Shown here piece by piece: positions 1 to 7,439 of a stretch of 64,000 nt of DNA. Location of the stretch: the NCBI GenBank assembly GCA_029260435.1, contig JAJDDG010000010.1, positions 30,981 to 94,980 of the forward strand, written 5' to 3'. Below the pieces are notes generated by a model. It saw only the letters and a program-made list of their open reading frames with translations, ran no database searches and was not told the origin of the DNA. Source of the stretch: Phycisphaerales bacterium (lineage in GTDB: Bacteria > Planctomycetota > Phycisphaerae > Phycisphaerales > UBA1924). The position numbers and the translations under genes were made by a program. The first letter of the stretch is position 1. Each line of letters opens with the position of its first letter.

Positions 1-2
1 TT

Positions 3-335
3 GTGGTGTGGTGCATCCCGTTCTTTGTTGGGATCATCGTGATCGGCGCGTTTGAGCGGCACACGCTCGGGACATACGTCTGTCTGCCTTGCCCGGTGAT
101 GGCGGTGCTTGTGGGGATGCAGGATGTGGTATCGAATGCGACGTTCGAATCGGGGATTGTGCCCGAGAGCGTAGTCTTCATGGACGAGATCGAGAGCGAT
201 ATCAGCAAGATGATGATCGTCTCTGCGGTGTTCCACGGCGGGCTGGCGCTGGCGGTGCATCTCGAAAACTGGCGGTATCGTCGTCAGATCGCGGCGCGGG
301 AACGGGGCGCGTGGGCGACTCGGGAAGCCACGTGA
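3..335 (+). CDS. C-terminal part of an unknown membrane protein (cut by window edge)
   Basis: The reading frame is open at the left edge, so only the last 110 residues are visible and the true start lies outside the window. The visible part begins with a hydrophobic segment (FFVGIIVIGAF), has a Cys pair (CLPC) in a second hydrophobic stretch, and a third segment around IVSAVFHGGLALAVHL, ending in a basic Arg-rich tail. This suits the end of an integral inner-membrane protein, possibly an ABC-type permease. I do not recognise the family and propose no function. It converges on the sulfotransferase gene with 12 bp between the stops. Confidence 0.6.
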   Translation: MVWCIPFFVGIIVIGAFERHTLGTYVCLPCPVMAVLVGMQDVVSNATFESGIVPESVVFMDEIESDISKMMIVSAVFHGGLALAVHLENWRYRRQIAARERGAWATREAT

Positions 336-347
336 GATGGATCGGGC

Positions 348-1184
348 TCACACGCCGACAGTGGGGTGATATCCGATCGCGGCAAGTGCGCCATCCGGAC
401 AGCGCGAGAGCAGTTCGTGCTGGTGCTCCTCGGACATGCCTTCCGATCCGTCCCAGCGGTTGAGACTCTCTGTGTGCGGTGCGGCGTGACGACGGGTGTT
501 CTCGTCGCCGTAACCCTCGTGGTGATGATGCGAGCCGTACTGCACCATGGCGGGATCGGATGGCACATCGAGGAATTTACAAATAGCACTTGCCTGTTCG
601 GAGGGGTGTGCACAGAGATCCTCGTAGCGGGCAACGATCGATGTATGCGAGTGGTTGGAGAAGAACGTGGCGAGGGTTGAAAAATCCTGCGCGACTTGAT
701 CGAAGTGCTCGGTGACGCATCCGCTCGATGCGTGGCGCCATGTATGACGACTCCACGCGATCGCGCGCGGATCGCGAGCGAGAATGATGAAGCGGGCCCG
801 CGGGAATAGGAGCGGGAGGTATTCGGCGATCTGTGTGTACAGCGGGGTTTTGTCCACGAAGATGGCCGCGTTTTTCTGTCCGGCGCGGCGAGCGGCGGAG
901 GCGTACACGCTCGCGGCAAATGCGGCGCACGCCTGTGTAAAATCGGGTGCCGCGATGTGTTGCTGCAGTGCTGCGGCTGCCTGCTTCGGGTTGTAGGTGG
1001 GATGCTCGCCCAACCCGCTCCAGAGGTTGGTGAGCGGGAGCATGAACCACGTTTCGGCGGAGGCGTAGATCGCGGGGTGGGTGTCGAGGATCTTGCGCAG
1101 GAGGGTGGTCCCGGAGCGGAAGGCACCGAGGACGAACACAAGCTGTTCACCCGAGCGGAGGGTGGTTTCGGAGAGGTGTGGCAT
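348..1184 (-). CDS. sulfotransferase family protein
   Basis: A 278-residue protein from the chosen ATG. The N-terminus has a classic 5'-phosphosulfate loop (VLGAFRSGTTLLRKIL), and about 85 residues later a 3'-phosphate-binding stretch (RFIILARDPRAIAWS), the two landmarks of PAPS-dependent sulfotransferases. It should transfer sulfate from PAPS to an unknown hydroxyl or amine acceptor. No signal peptide is visible, so it is probably cytoplasmic. An upstream in-frame GTG (1262) would add 26 unlikely residues almost abutting the tRNA, so the ATG just before PHLSETT is preferred. It is a single gene transcribed away from tRNA-Gly and lies just outside the putative island. The acceptor cannot be inferred. 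Confidence 0.82.
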   Translation of the reverse strand: MPHLSETTLRSGEQLVFVLGAFRSGTTLLRKILDTHPAIYASAETWFMLPLTNLWSGLGEHPTYNPKQAAAALQQHIAAPDFTQACAAFAASVYASAARRAGQKNAAIFVDKTPLYTQIAEYLPLLFPRARFIILARDPRAIAWSRHTWRHASSGCVTEHFDQVAQDFSTLATFFSNHSHTSIVARYEDLCAHPSEQASAICKFLDVPSDPAMVQYGSHHHHEGYGDENTRRHAAPHTESLNRWDGSEGMSEEHQHELLSRCPDGALAAIGYHPTVGV

Positions 1185-1267
1185 AGAACTCTGATCGACC
1201 GGGTCAGCGGCGGAGTATGACCGGCGGCTCTGCTGCGTCGGGAAGGCGGTATGATGGAACACTCCTC

Positions 1268-1339
1268 GCGGGCGTAGCTCAATGGTAGAGCGTCAGCCTT
1301 CCAAGCTGAATGTTGAGGGTTCGAGTCCCTTCGCCCGCT
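1268..1339 (+). tRNA. tRNA-Gly(UCC)
   Basis: A complete cloverleaf can be folded. The acceptor stem is GCGGGCG (1268-1274) paired with CGCCCGC (1332-1338). The D arm starts at GCTC, the anticodon stem is TCAGC/GCTGA with loop CTTCCAA giving anticodon UCC, and the T arm has loop TTCGAGT. CCA is not encoded. The 3' half (1294-1342) is repeated perfectly at 9289-9337, the usual mark of integration by a tyrosine recombinase into a tRNA gene. Confidence 0.96.
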
Positions 1340-1342
1340 TTG
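1294..1342 (+). repeat. 49-bp direct repeat, left copy (tRNA-Gly 3' half; putative att site)
   Basis: These 49 bp run from the anticodon stem through the T arm and acceptor end of tRNA-Gly plus a few bases beyond. They recur without mismatch at 9289-9337 in the same orientation. The left copy completes the functional tRNA; the right copy has no 5' half. That asymmetry is what integration at a tRNA 3' end leaves behind. Identity and coordinates are read directly; the att role is inferred. Confidence 0.85.
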
Positions 1343-1679
1343 TCTTGTGGTGTTCGGGTAGACGCCAGAACACCCGATGGCTCGGCTTGTTCGATGGCCG
1401 AACTCCCCCACTCTTGTTGATGTGCTGACCCTTTAGTTGTGCTGCCTTGTGCTCATTGACGGGGGGGGCACGGGTTCCAGCTGCGCGGGTCGGAGGCGGA
1501 AGATGCGTGCGGGAGCGGTGGGATCAGCGGTGCGCGGGAATCCCCCGGGGTTGCTTCCACAATCACGGGGGTATGAGGGAGTTTCGGGCAGTGTCCGCGC
1601 CCGAGAATTTTGAATGTGTAATCACCGGAGCGAAATGGCCCGGGAGATCGGGCAACAATGATCGACTCGGCGTGCTTGC
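1340..1679. other. intergenic region between tRNA-Gly and the secreted-protein gene
   Basis: No convincing gene is seen. Short open frames here are high-G+C chance frames without family features. The stretch holds copy A of the hairpin repeat (1537-1606), just downstream of the stop of the minus-strand gene ending at 1680, and a G-run near 1460. Confidence 0.6.
1537..1606. repeat. hairpin-rich interspersed repeat, copy A
   Basis: About 70 bp matching copy B (2621-2691) at roughly 64 of 71 aligned positions. It folds into two hairpins. The first pairs CCCCCGGGGTTG with CAATCACGGGGG around loop CTTCCA; the second pairs TCGGGC with GCCCGA. Differences from copy B partly keep or improve pairing, for example a G-U pair here against A-U there. 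It lies immediately 3' of the minus-strand gene 1680-2525. Confidence 0.8.
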
Positions 1680-2525
1680 TCAGCACGGTTGTCCCAGGCG
1701 GAACAGCACGAAGCTGATGTCGTTGACATCGATAGCGCCGTCGGAATTGGCGTCGGCGTCGCACCCCGTGGCACCGCAAGGATCCCCGAGGCGGAAGATG
1801 ACAAACGAGATGTCGTTGACATCAACAACGGCATCGGCGTTGACGTCACCGTCGCATGTTGATGGGAGGGACTGCGAGCCGGCGTAGAGCCCCACGTGAT
1901 CGATCCACAGCGTTTTGGGTGTTGTGACAAGTCCGCCCGGGTAGGAGGTCCGTGATTCGATGGTCAGGAAGAATGCCAATCGGTTTACGGTGGTGAAATT
2001 CTGCAGCCCGTTGCCAGATCCGAAGCCGGTATCAACGAAACTGGCGACGGGGATATTGTAGACATTGGTGCCGGGAGAGAGCATCAGCAATGGGCTTTCC
2101 CACTCGTCGTCGCCGAGGTCGATGTTGATGATTCCGTCGTTGTTGTCGTCTTCTCGGATGGTGACGAACACGCTCAGCGAGGCGTCTGTGGGCGCGTCGA
2201 TCGTCATGCTCCATGTGTCCGCACTCGGTGATGCCGCGAGTTCGGGTGCGCTTACGCCCAGCGTCCCGATGCCGACACCGGAGACACCGAAGAAGGGTGT
2301 GGGTTGAAAAGCGATATCGAGTTGCATGCTGTCGCCGGAGTGGACTGTTGTTGCGGACTGGGTCACGGCGTAGCTCGCCACACCGCCGAAGAATGAAAAG
2401 AGCTTGTCGTACAGGCCGGTGGCGGTCTCACATTCTGCTGGCATCTCTGGAGCTGCGTGAGCTGATGGTGCCATCAGTATCGAGGCGAGTGACAAGGCGA
2501 TGAACGAGCGATTGGTGGATGGCAT
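1680..2525 (-). CDS. secreted protein with C-terminal dockerin-like repeat pair
   Basis: A 281-residue protein with a signal peptide (basic start, hydrophobic core, likely cleavage after AHA near residue 24). A middle beta-rich domain of about 190 residues, which I do not recognise, precedes two tandem repeats ending the protein. Each repeat has a calcium-loop-like start (DVNADAVVD, DANSDGAID) and the core DVNDISF followed by FRLG, close to type-I dockerin EF-hands. The same module ends the protein at 7439-8917, suggesting a shared anchoring or sorting signal. A GGG tract about 8 nt before ATG can serve as ribosome site. Copies A and B of the hairpin repeat flank the gene. Substrate or partner is unknown; no cohesin is visible. 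Confidence 0.8.
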   Translation of the reverse strand: MPSTNRSFIALSLASILMAPSAHAAPEMPAECETATGLYDKLFSFFGGVASYAVTQSATTVHSGDSMQLDIAFQPTPFFGVSGVGIGTLGVSAPELAASPSADTWSMTIDAPTDASLSVFVTIREDDNNDGIINIDLGDDEWESPLLMLSPGTNVYNIPVASFVDTGFGSGNGLQNFTTVNRLAFFLTIESRTSYPGGLVTTPKTLWIDHVGLYAGSQSLPSTCDGDVNADAVVDVNDISFVIFRLGDPCGATGCDADANSDGAIDVNDISFVLFRLGQPC

Positions 2526-2620
2526 TGCGAGCCCTTTTTAATGACATGGTGGTTCGGCGGATCTTCATCTCCGGTTGCCCGGGGATTGGCGGGGTTGAGC
2601 GAACGAAGATTCGCGGTTCT

Positions 2621-2691
2621 GGAAACCCCCGGGATTGCTTCCACAATCTCGTGGGGTATGAGGGAGCTTCGGGCAGCGTCTGCGCCCGAGA
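2621..2691. repeat. hairpin-rich interspersed repeat, copy B
   Basis: This copy lies 15 bp beyond the stop of the minus-strand gene 2707-3129 and about 95 bp upstream of the start at 2525. The first hairpin has about 12 bp of pairing with loop CTTCCA and one bulged T. The second hairpin pairs TCGGGC with GCCCGA. Identity with copy A is about 90 % over 71 positions. Confidence 0.8.
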
Positions 2692-2706
2692 GGAATGCGT
2701 GTGCAC

Positions 2707-3129
2707 TCACCGAGAGGTGAAGGTCCCGGAGATCGGGCCGACGGAGATCGAATCGCCGGGCTGCACGGGGGGGAAGTCGCCGCCGATCGGGGTGCCGTCG
2801 CCTGGATCGTCGATGAATGCCGAGGTGCGGAACTGCAACTCGGCTACGCCGAGATCATTCGCGGTCACGGTGCCGAGCATGGAGCCGTTGAGCATGATGG
2901 TGAGCTCTTGACCGGGCGCGAAGTCTTCGACCTGAACCTTGAATCGCTGCTGCACCAAGTTGCCCTTCTGGCGCTCTTCGTACTTGGCCTTCCCGGAAGC
3001 CAGAGTCTTGCCTGACATGCGTGCTTCGAGTTTGACGTCGTTGTTGCCACCGCCAGCGACTGCCGTGCTCTGCATGCCAAAGGCAACAGCAAGGGCCGCA
3101 CACACAAGGATGCTCAGTAAACGTTTCAT
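2707..3129 (-). CDS. small secreted protein of unknown function
   Basis: A 140-residue protein with a clear signal peptide (MKRLL start, hydrophobic core, AVAGG near residue 25). The mature part of about 115 residues is predicted beta-rich, with acidic and Gly-rich segments and no cysteine. GAGGAG sits 7 nt before the ATG, supporting the start. A plausible promoter is at 3198-3226. No family with known function is recognised. It probably acts outside the cytoplasmic membrane and stands in line with the downstream dockerin-type gene (2525-1680), though a hairpin repeat lies between them. Confidence 0.75.
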   Translation of the reverse strand: MKRLLSILVCAALAVAFGMQSTAVAGGGNNDVKLEARMSGKTLASGKAKYEERQKGNLVQQRFKVQVEDFAPGQELTIMLNGSMLGTVTANDLGVAELQFRTSAFIDDPGDGTPIGGDFPPVQPGDSISVGPISGTFTSR

Positions 3130-3197
3130 AGTTGTACTCCTCGGAATCAGTTCTTCTCTTCGTGTTGCAACTCACAGCGAGTCGCTAGCGGAGAGCT

Positions 3198-3226
3198 GTT
3201 ATGCAATCGTCGTGCCAGTGTTCCAA
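3198..3226 (-). promoter_or_regulatory. candidate sigma-70-type promoter for the small secreted protein
   Basis: On the minus strand TTGGAA (3221-3226) is followed after 17 nt by CATAAC (3198-3203). Each box matches the consensus at 4 of 6 positions, and the start codon is about 70 nt downstream. Sequence match only. Confidence 0.35.
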
Positions 3227-3542
3227 CATGTCGCGGATACTCGACTTGCGCAGCGGAATGCGTCTGCGCTGGTTGAGTTCAGGAACGATGCTCCGGATCA
3301 GCCGGTTGATCTCGCGCAAGAATCAAGAGTGCATGACAGCGTGCGGGCGGATCGAGAGTCGAGCTGAGAGCCCTATGTGTGCAAATCGTTTTTGCAATTA
3401 CGGTGCGCGTGAGTCCGCGTTCAACTGAGCGATACGTGCCCGTATTGCGCTGCGGGCAGCAATGTACTCATCTAACGCGCCAGGAATGGCGGATCTCAAG
3501 CGGGATGGCTGAGATCGACCGGCCTTTCAAAGATAATTGGTG

Positions 3543-3571
3543 TTGAGGATTGGAATTGTTCCGATTAGATT
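3543..3571 (+). promoter_or_regulatory. candidate promoter for the pseudopilin gene
   Basis: TTGAGG (3543-3548) and TAGATT (3566-3571) are spaced by 17 nt, about 37 nt before the GTG start at 3608. It lies in a locally A+T-richer stretch. Sequence match only. Confidence 0.35.
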
Positions 3572-3607
3572 GGTGCTAGCGAAACGGTTCAGAGGGATCT
3601 TGTCTGA

Positions 3608-4423
3608 GTGGATACCAAGCGGCACATTTCACATTGTTTCGATGTCGCCTCGCGGCGCAGCGCCGGGAGACGGGTGCGGCCGCGCGCATTTACGATGATC
3701 GAACTCCTCGTCGTGATCTCTGTGATTGTGATCCTGCTCTCGCTTTTGATGCCTGCGCTCGGGAAGGGGCTTGAGGCGGCGCGTTCCTTTAAATGCCAGA
3801 CGACCGTCCGCGGGATTGCGTTTGATTTCGCGATGTTCGCCGACAAGCAACTGCACGGCTCGCGCGGCAACGACTCGGCGATCTACGGCCCGAACCGGTT
3901 CTCGCTTGAAACATTTATCGAGAGCGAATACTGCATCGACGAGTTCTGGTGCTTCGGCGACGTCCCGTTGTATGAGAACACTTCGTCGGATGATCGGATG
4001 CGTTGTTCGGAGGTATCCGGACCGGTGACACTCCGCAAAGACGTGCCCTGCAGAGAGGGGGCGGTCGGTCCGTCTCAGAATGTGTCCTATGCGTTTAATC
4101 TCCGCCTGCTCCGGGCGGAGTACAAGGGCCCACGCGGTCGCCCGCGTATGCGGGAGGTGCAGTTGAGTTCGTTGATTCTTGCTCGCTCCGATGTGCCTCT
4201 GGTGATCGATGCGGACGGTGAGGCTGCGGCGGTTCGCGATGCTCTGCCGCACTATGTTGCCCCTTCGCTCGATTCCCAAGGCCCCCTCGCCGGAGACCGC
4301 TACTGGTTCCCCTCGTCGCGACACTCCAAGAAGACGAATGTCGGCTTCGTGGATGGGAGCGTTCGATCCAGTTTCAATCCCGAGGCATTCTCCGGGTGGA
4401 GCTATAAACCACCCCGGATGTAA
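3608..4423 (+). CDS. prepilin-like protein with N-terminal cleavage/methylation motif
   Basis: A 271-residue protein whose N-terminus is a type IV prepilin signal: a basic leader (RRVRPRA), then FTMIELLVVISVIVILLSLLMPAL, where the prepilin peptidase would cut before Phe, with Glu at mature position 5 in the usual place. The C-terminus carries FVDGSV, like the H-X9-DG region of planctomycete pseudopilins, where such proteins are numerous and poorly understood. It probably sits in the inner membrane or a type II secretion/pilus-like fibre. The start is GTG; an unusually long 28-residue leader results, and a later start would remove part of it. No other secretion gene is next to it. Confidence 0.85.
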   Translation: MDTKRHISHCFDVASRRSAGRRVRPRAFTMIELLVVISVIVILLSLLMPALGKGLEAARSFKCQTTVRGIAFDFAMFADKQLHGSRGNDSAIYGPNRFSLETFIESEYCIDEFWCFGDVPLYENTSSDDRMRCSEVSGPVTLRKDVPCREGAVGPSQNVSYAFNLRLLRAEYKGPRGRPRMREVQLSSLILARSDVPLVIDADGEAAAVRDALPHYVAPSLDSQGPLAGDRYWFPSSRHSKKTNVGFVDGSVRSSFNPEAFSGWSYKPPRM

Positions 4424-4471
4424 GCGAAGGGATCCCGGGGTATTGGTCGGGCGGGGTATGCTTATTGATCT

Positions 4472-5947
4472 ATGAGACTCCAGCGGAAGTTTGCGGTTCT
4501 TGCGCTGATGAGCGGGCTCGCGGCGACGTTCGGGCTCGGCGCGGCATTCGCATTCGGAGAGTTCGTCGATCGCCAGCTCACTCGCCCGTACAAAGAGACG
4601 ACGGGCGTGCTGCTCGCCCTCGCGGATGTGAAGCATATGGTTGGGGAGCTCACGCGCACCCTGCCTGGTCCGGGCAGGGATGAGCCCGGTATCACCGCGA
4701 TTGTGCTCCCGGATCCGGATTCGCAATCTGTCCTCGTTTACGATGAACACACCAGGGTGCTCCACGGCGCTGTAGAACACCTGCGGGCGCTGCCAGCGTT
4801 CGAGAGGTTGTGTGGTGTATCGACAGCCCGCAATCTTCTTCTGCGGATCGATGCTGCTGAAGCGATCGCCTATGAATGGTTCGATACTGGCGACTCGAAA
4901 ACTGGCATCGATGCCGGGTTCCACCATTACGAGATCCACGAGATCATCGAGCGTATCGAATCGCGGGTGCTCGCTGAGTCGGAAGAAGTCATCGCCCTAT
5001 CGGGCACGCTGCGCGCCCTGCACCGGTTGATCGTCGGATCGGGTATCGGCGCGGTCATTCTGCTCGCACTGCTGACGGTGATGCTGATCCGGCGGTGGGT
5101 CGTGCGACCGGTGGCATCGTTGCGTGTCGCGGCGTCCGAGATCGCCAAGGGGCACTACGAGTATCGGGCACCTGTTGCGGGGTCCGACGAACTGTCGCTG
5201 CTCGCACGAGAGGTGAACGAGATGGCGGGGCGTATTGTAACCATGCAGGAAGAGGCTGTGAGCCGCGAACGTCTCGCGTCCGTCGGTGAGATGGTTCGGC
5301 GGATCGCACACAACATCCGCAACCCGTTGGCGGGTATTCGTGGCACCGCAGAGCTATCAATCCGGCGTGCTGGTGAACAGGACCGGATCGTCGCTGACCA
5401 GCGCGAGATCATCGCTGCTGTAGATCAATTCAATACATGGATCACAGAACTCCTGCGGACAACCACGCCGGCAAAGGTTCTGATCGCGCTGCATGATGTC
5501 GGACCATGGCTCACGGGGCAGGCAGAGGCGATCCACCCGCTCGCGTCGATGCGGGGTGTGACCCTGCACCTCGATCTCGGACGTGCGCCCGAAGCGGTTT
5601 TTTTTGACCCGGTTCACCTCGGGCATGCGATGAGTGCTGTCATCACGAACGCTGTCCAGGTTGCACCCGGCGGTTCGGAAGTCGAGATCGAGTGTGTCGC
5701 AGGACAGGACGATGATTGGTGGGTGGTCCGTGTGAGTGATCGTGGGCCCGGGATTCCGCTGGATCTACGGGAGTCTATTTTTCGCCCGTATTTCACGACG
5801 AAGCCTGATGGGACTGGCATCGGTCTTGCAGTTGCAAGGGAGGTCGCCCTGAAACACGGTGGCTCGATCGGTGTTCTCGAGCGTGAAGGAGGGGGCATGA
5901 CCTTCGAGTTTCGCTTGCCCATGCGGGCTGAGACGCCAGAATGGTGA
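4472..5947 (+). CDS. membrane sensor histidine kinase
   Basis: A 491-residue kinase. The N-terminal transmembrane helix (residues about 8-30) is followed by an extracytoplasmic sensor region to about 190, a second helix (LIVGSGIGAVILLALLTVMLI), a HAMP domain, and a HisKA-type dimerisation domain with the phospho-acceptor H280 in AHNIRNPLAG. The ATPase domain shows the N box around ITNAVQ, a G1 motif DRGPGIP, the F box FRPYFTTK and the G2 box GTGIGLA. It should phosphorylate the NtrC-like regulator encoded 58 bp downstream. The sensed signal is unknown. It starts 48 bp after the pseudopilin gene, so all four genes may be cotranscribed. Confidence 0.92.
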   Translation: MRLQRKFAVLALMSGLAATFGLGAAFAFGEFVDRQLTRPYKETTGVLLALADVKHMVGELTRTLPGPGRDEPGITAIVLPDPDSQSVLVYDEHTRVLHGAVEHLRALPAFERLCGVSTARNLLLRIDAAEAIAYEWFDTGDSKTGIDAGFHHYEIHEIIERIESRVLAESEEVIALSGTLRALHRLIVGSGIGAVILLALLTVMLIRRWVVRPVASLRVAASEIAKGHYEYRAPVAGSDELSLLAREVNEMAGRIVTMQEEAVSRERLASVGEMVRRIAHNIRNPLAGIRGTAELSIRRAGEQDRIVADQREIIAAVDQFNTWITELLRTTTPAKVLIALHDVGPWLTGQAEAIHPLASMRGVTLHLDLGRAPEAVFFDPVHLGHAMSAVITNAVQVAPGGSEVEIECVAGQDDDWWVVRVSDRGPGIPLDLRESIFRPYFTTKPDGTGIGLAVAREVALKHGGSIGVLEREGGGMTFEFRLPMRAETPEW

Positions 5948-6005
5948 TAAGAACCGGCTTATTTCAGCCGGAGGTTGAAATCAACCAACGAGTGAGGATG
6001 TTTCG
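5948..6005 (+). other. short hairpin between kinase and regulator genes
   Basis: The 58-bp gap contains CCGGCT and AGCCGG separated by TATTTC, a 6-bp stem without a following T run, so it is not a convincing terminator. GAGTGAGGA lies about 8 nt before the GTG start at 6006 and is the likely ribosome site. Confidence 0.4.
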
Positions 6006-7439
6006 GTGTCATTCATAATCGTTCTCGAAGACGAGCCCCGCCTGCGAGCCTCCATCTGCGAGGGGCTTGAGATGGATGGGCATACCGTCCGTGGGTTCGA
6101 GTCCGTGAGCGATGCGTGGGATGCGATCGTCCAGAACGAACCGAATGCCCTGCTGACGGATGTGAACCTGCCCGATGGCAATGGCATTGATCTGCTCAAG
6201 CGTGTCCGCGAGAGAGAGATGTCTTGTGCGGTGATCGTGCTCACCGCGTACGGGTCGGTCGAGAACGCGGTTGAGGCGATGCGCGCCGGTGCGGATGATT
6301 ATCTTGAGAAGCCGGTCGCGCTAGACGAACTCACGCTCGTGGTCGAGCGGCGTATCCAGGACACTCGGACACGCGCGAAGGTACGGATATTCGAACGGAT
6401 GGAGCGGCTGCGCTCGGGGGTGCAGAGCGGCCCAATCGGCGAGAGTGCCGCGTGGCAGAATGCCGTAACTCTTGCGGAGCGCTTTGCGAATGTCCCCGTG
6501 CCGGGCAAGGGTGAGAACGATGCGTGTCCGGCTATTTTGGTGCTCGGCGAGACCGGATCTGGCAAGGGGGAAATCGCTCGACTCATCCATCGCGCTTCAC
6601 CCGAAGCGGCGTCTACAGATGAGCCACCGTTTGTGCATGTGAACTGCGCCGCGTTGCCGCCGACGCTTGTGGAATCCGAATTATTCGGGCACGAGAAGGG
6701 TGCGTTTACCGACGCCAAATCATCGCGTAAAGGGTTGTTCGAGCTCGCAGAGGGCGGCACGATCTTCCTCGACGAGATCGGCGAACTCTCCCCGGGGATC
6801 CAGGCGAAGCTGCTGTTGGTTGTTGAGGATGGCCTGTACCGCCCGGTGGGGTCGGTCACTGAGAGAAGGGTTCGGACTCGTCTTATCGCGGCGACGAACC
6901 AGCGTCTTGATGAACGCGTGGAACGTGGCGAGTTTCGGGAAGACCTGCTGTACCGCCTGAATGCACTCACAATCCGAGTCCCGCCTTTACGCGAACGGGA
7001 GGATGATGCACTGCTCATCGCGAGAGTGCTGCTCGATCGTGCCGCCGAATCGCGGGGCGTTGTCCCCTTTACACTTACCGAAGACGCCAAACACGCGATC
7101 AGAAACTACCCGTGGAGGGGCAACGTCCGCGAGTTGATCAATGTGATCAAACGGATCAGTATCGTCTGTCACGGAACAGAACTGACCGCCGCAGACTTCG
7201 ACCTTGGCGACATTCGCCCGCGTGAATCGCCCAACGCCGCCGTCGTATCCACACTCTCTGAAAACGGAACATTGCCGACGCTCGAAGACATGGAGCGACA
7301 TCTCATCGAAGAAGCGCTCAAGAACGCGAGCGGGAACATCTCCGCGGCCGCCAACAGCATCGGGCTCAACCGCGGGGCGCTGCGATACAGGATCGATCGC
7401 CTCGGCATCAAGGCATCCGGTGTGGGAGGACTGTCGTGA
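6006..7439 (+). CDS. sigma-54-dependent response regulator, NtrC family
   Basis: A 477-residue regulator with three domains. The receiver domain (1-115) has the acidic cluster E8-D9, phospho-acceptor D52 in LLTDVNLPDG, and a conserved Lys in YLEKP. The central AAA+ domain has Walker A GETGSGKG near residue 180, the sigma-54 contact loop as GAFTDA (a variant of GAFTGA) near 231, and Walker B FLDEIGE. The C-terminal Fis-type helix-turn-helix has SAAANSIGLNRGALRYRI. It should activate a sigma-54 promoter when phosphorylated by the upstream kinase. The GTG start is supported by a good ribosome site. The stop overlaps the next gene start, implying translational coupling. Confidence 0.94.
   Translation: MSFIIVLEDEPRLRASICEGLEMDGHTVRGFESVSDAWDAIVQNEPNALLTDVNLPDGNGIDLLKRVREREMSCAVIVLTAYGSVENAVEAMRAGADDYLEKPVALDELTLVVERRIQDTRTRAKVRIFERMERLRSGVQSGPIGESAAWQNAVTLAERFANVPVPGKGENDACPAILVLGETGSGKGEIARLIHRASPEAASTDEPPFVHVNCAALPPTLVESELFGHEKGAFTDAKSSRKGLFELAEGGTIFLDEIGELSPGIQAKLLLVVEDGLYRPVGSVTERRVRTRLIAATNQRLDERVERGEFREDLLYRLNALTIRVPPLREREDDALLIARVLLDRAAESRGVVPFTLTEDAKHAIRNYPWRGNVRELINVIKRISIVCHGTELTAADFDLGDIRPRESPNAAVVSTLSENGTLPTLEDMERHLIEEALKNASGNISAAANSIGLNRGALRYRIDRLGIKASGVGGLS

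Larger units (their letters stand above)
3130..3607. other. 478-bp divergent intergenic region
   Basis: It separates the minus-strand secreted-protein gene from the plus-strand pseudopilin gene and should carry both promoters. A 75-codon frame at 3201-3428 lacks a ribosome site and protein-like composition and is not called. Two promoter candidates are listed separately. Confidence 0.6.

Noticed and set aside
3201..3428. A 75-codon plus-strand frame in the divergent intergenic region
   Set aside because: No ribosome site, Arg/Ser-rich composition and no signature; it overlaps a likely promoter zone.
5595..5607. A T8 run in the histidine-kinase gene
   Set aside because: It lies inside coding sequence (the F-F codons before DPVHLGH) and is not preceded by a stem, so it is not a terminator.
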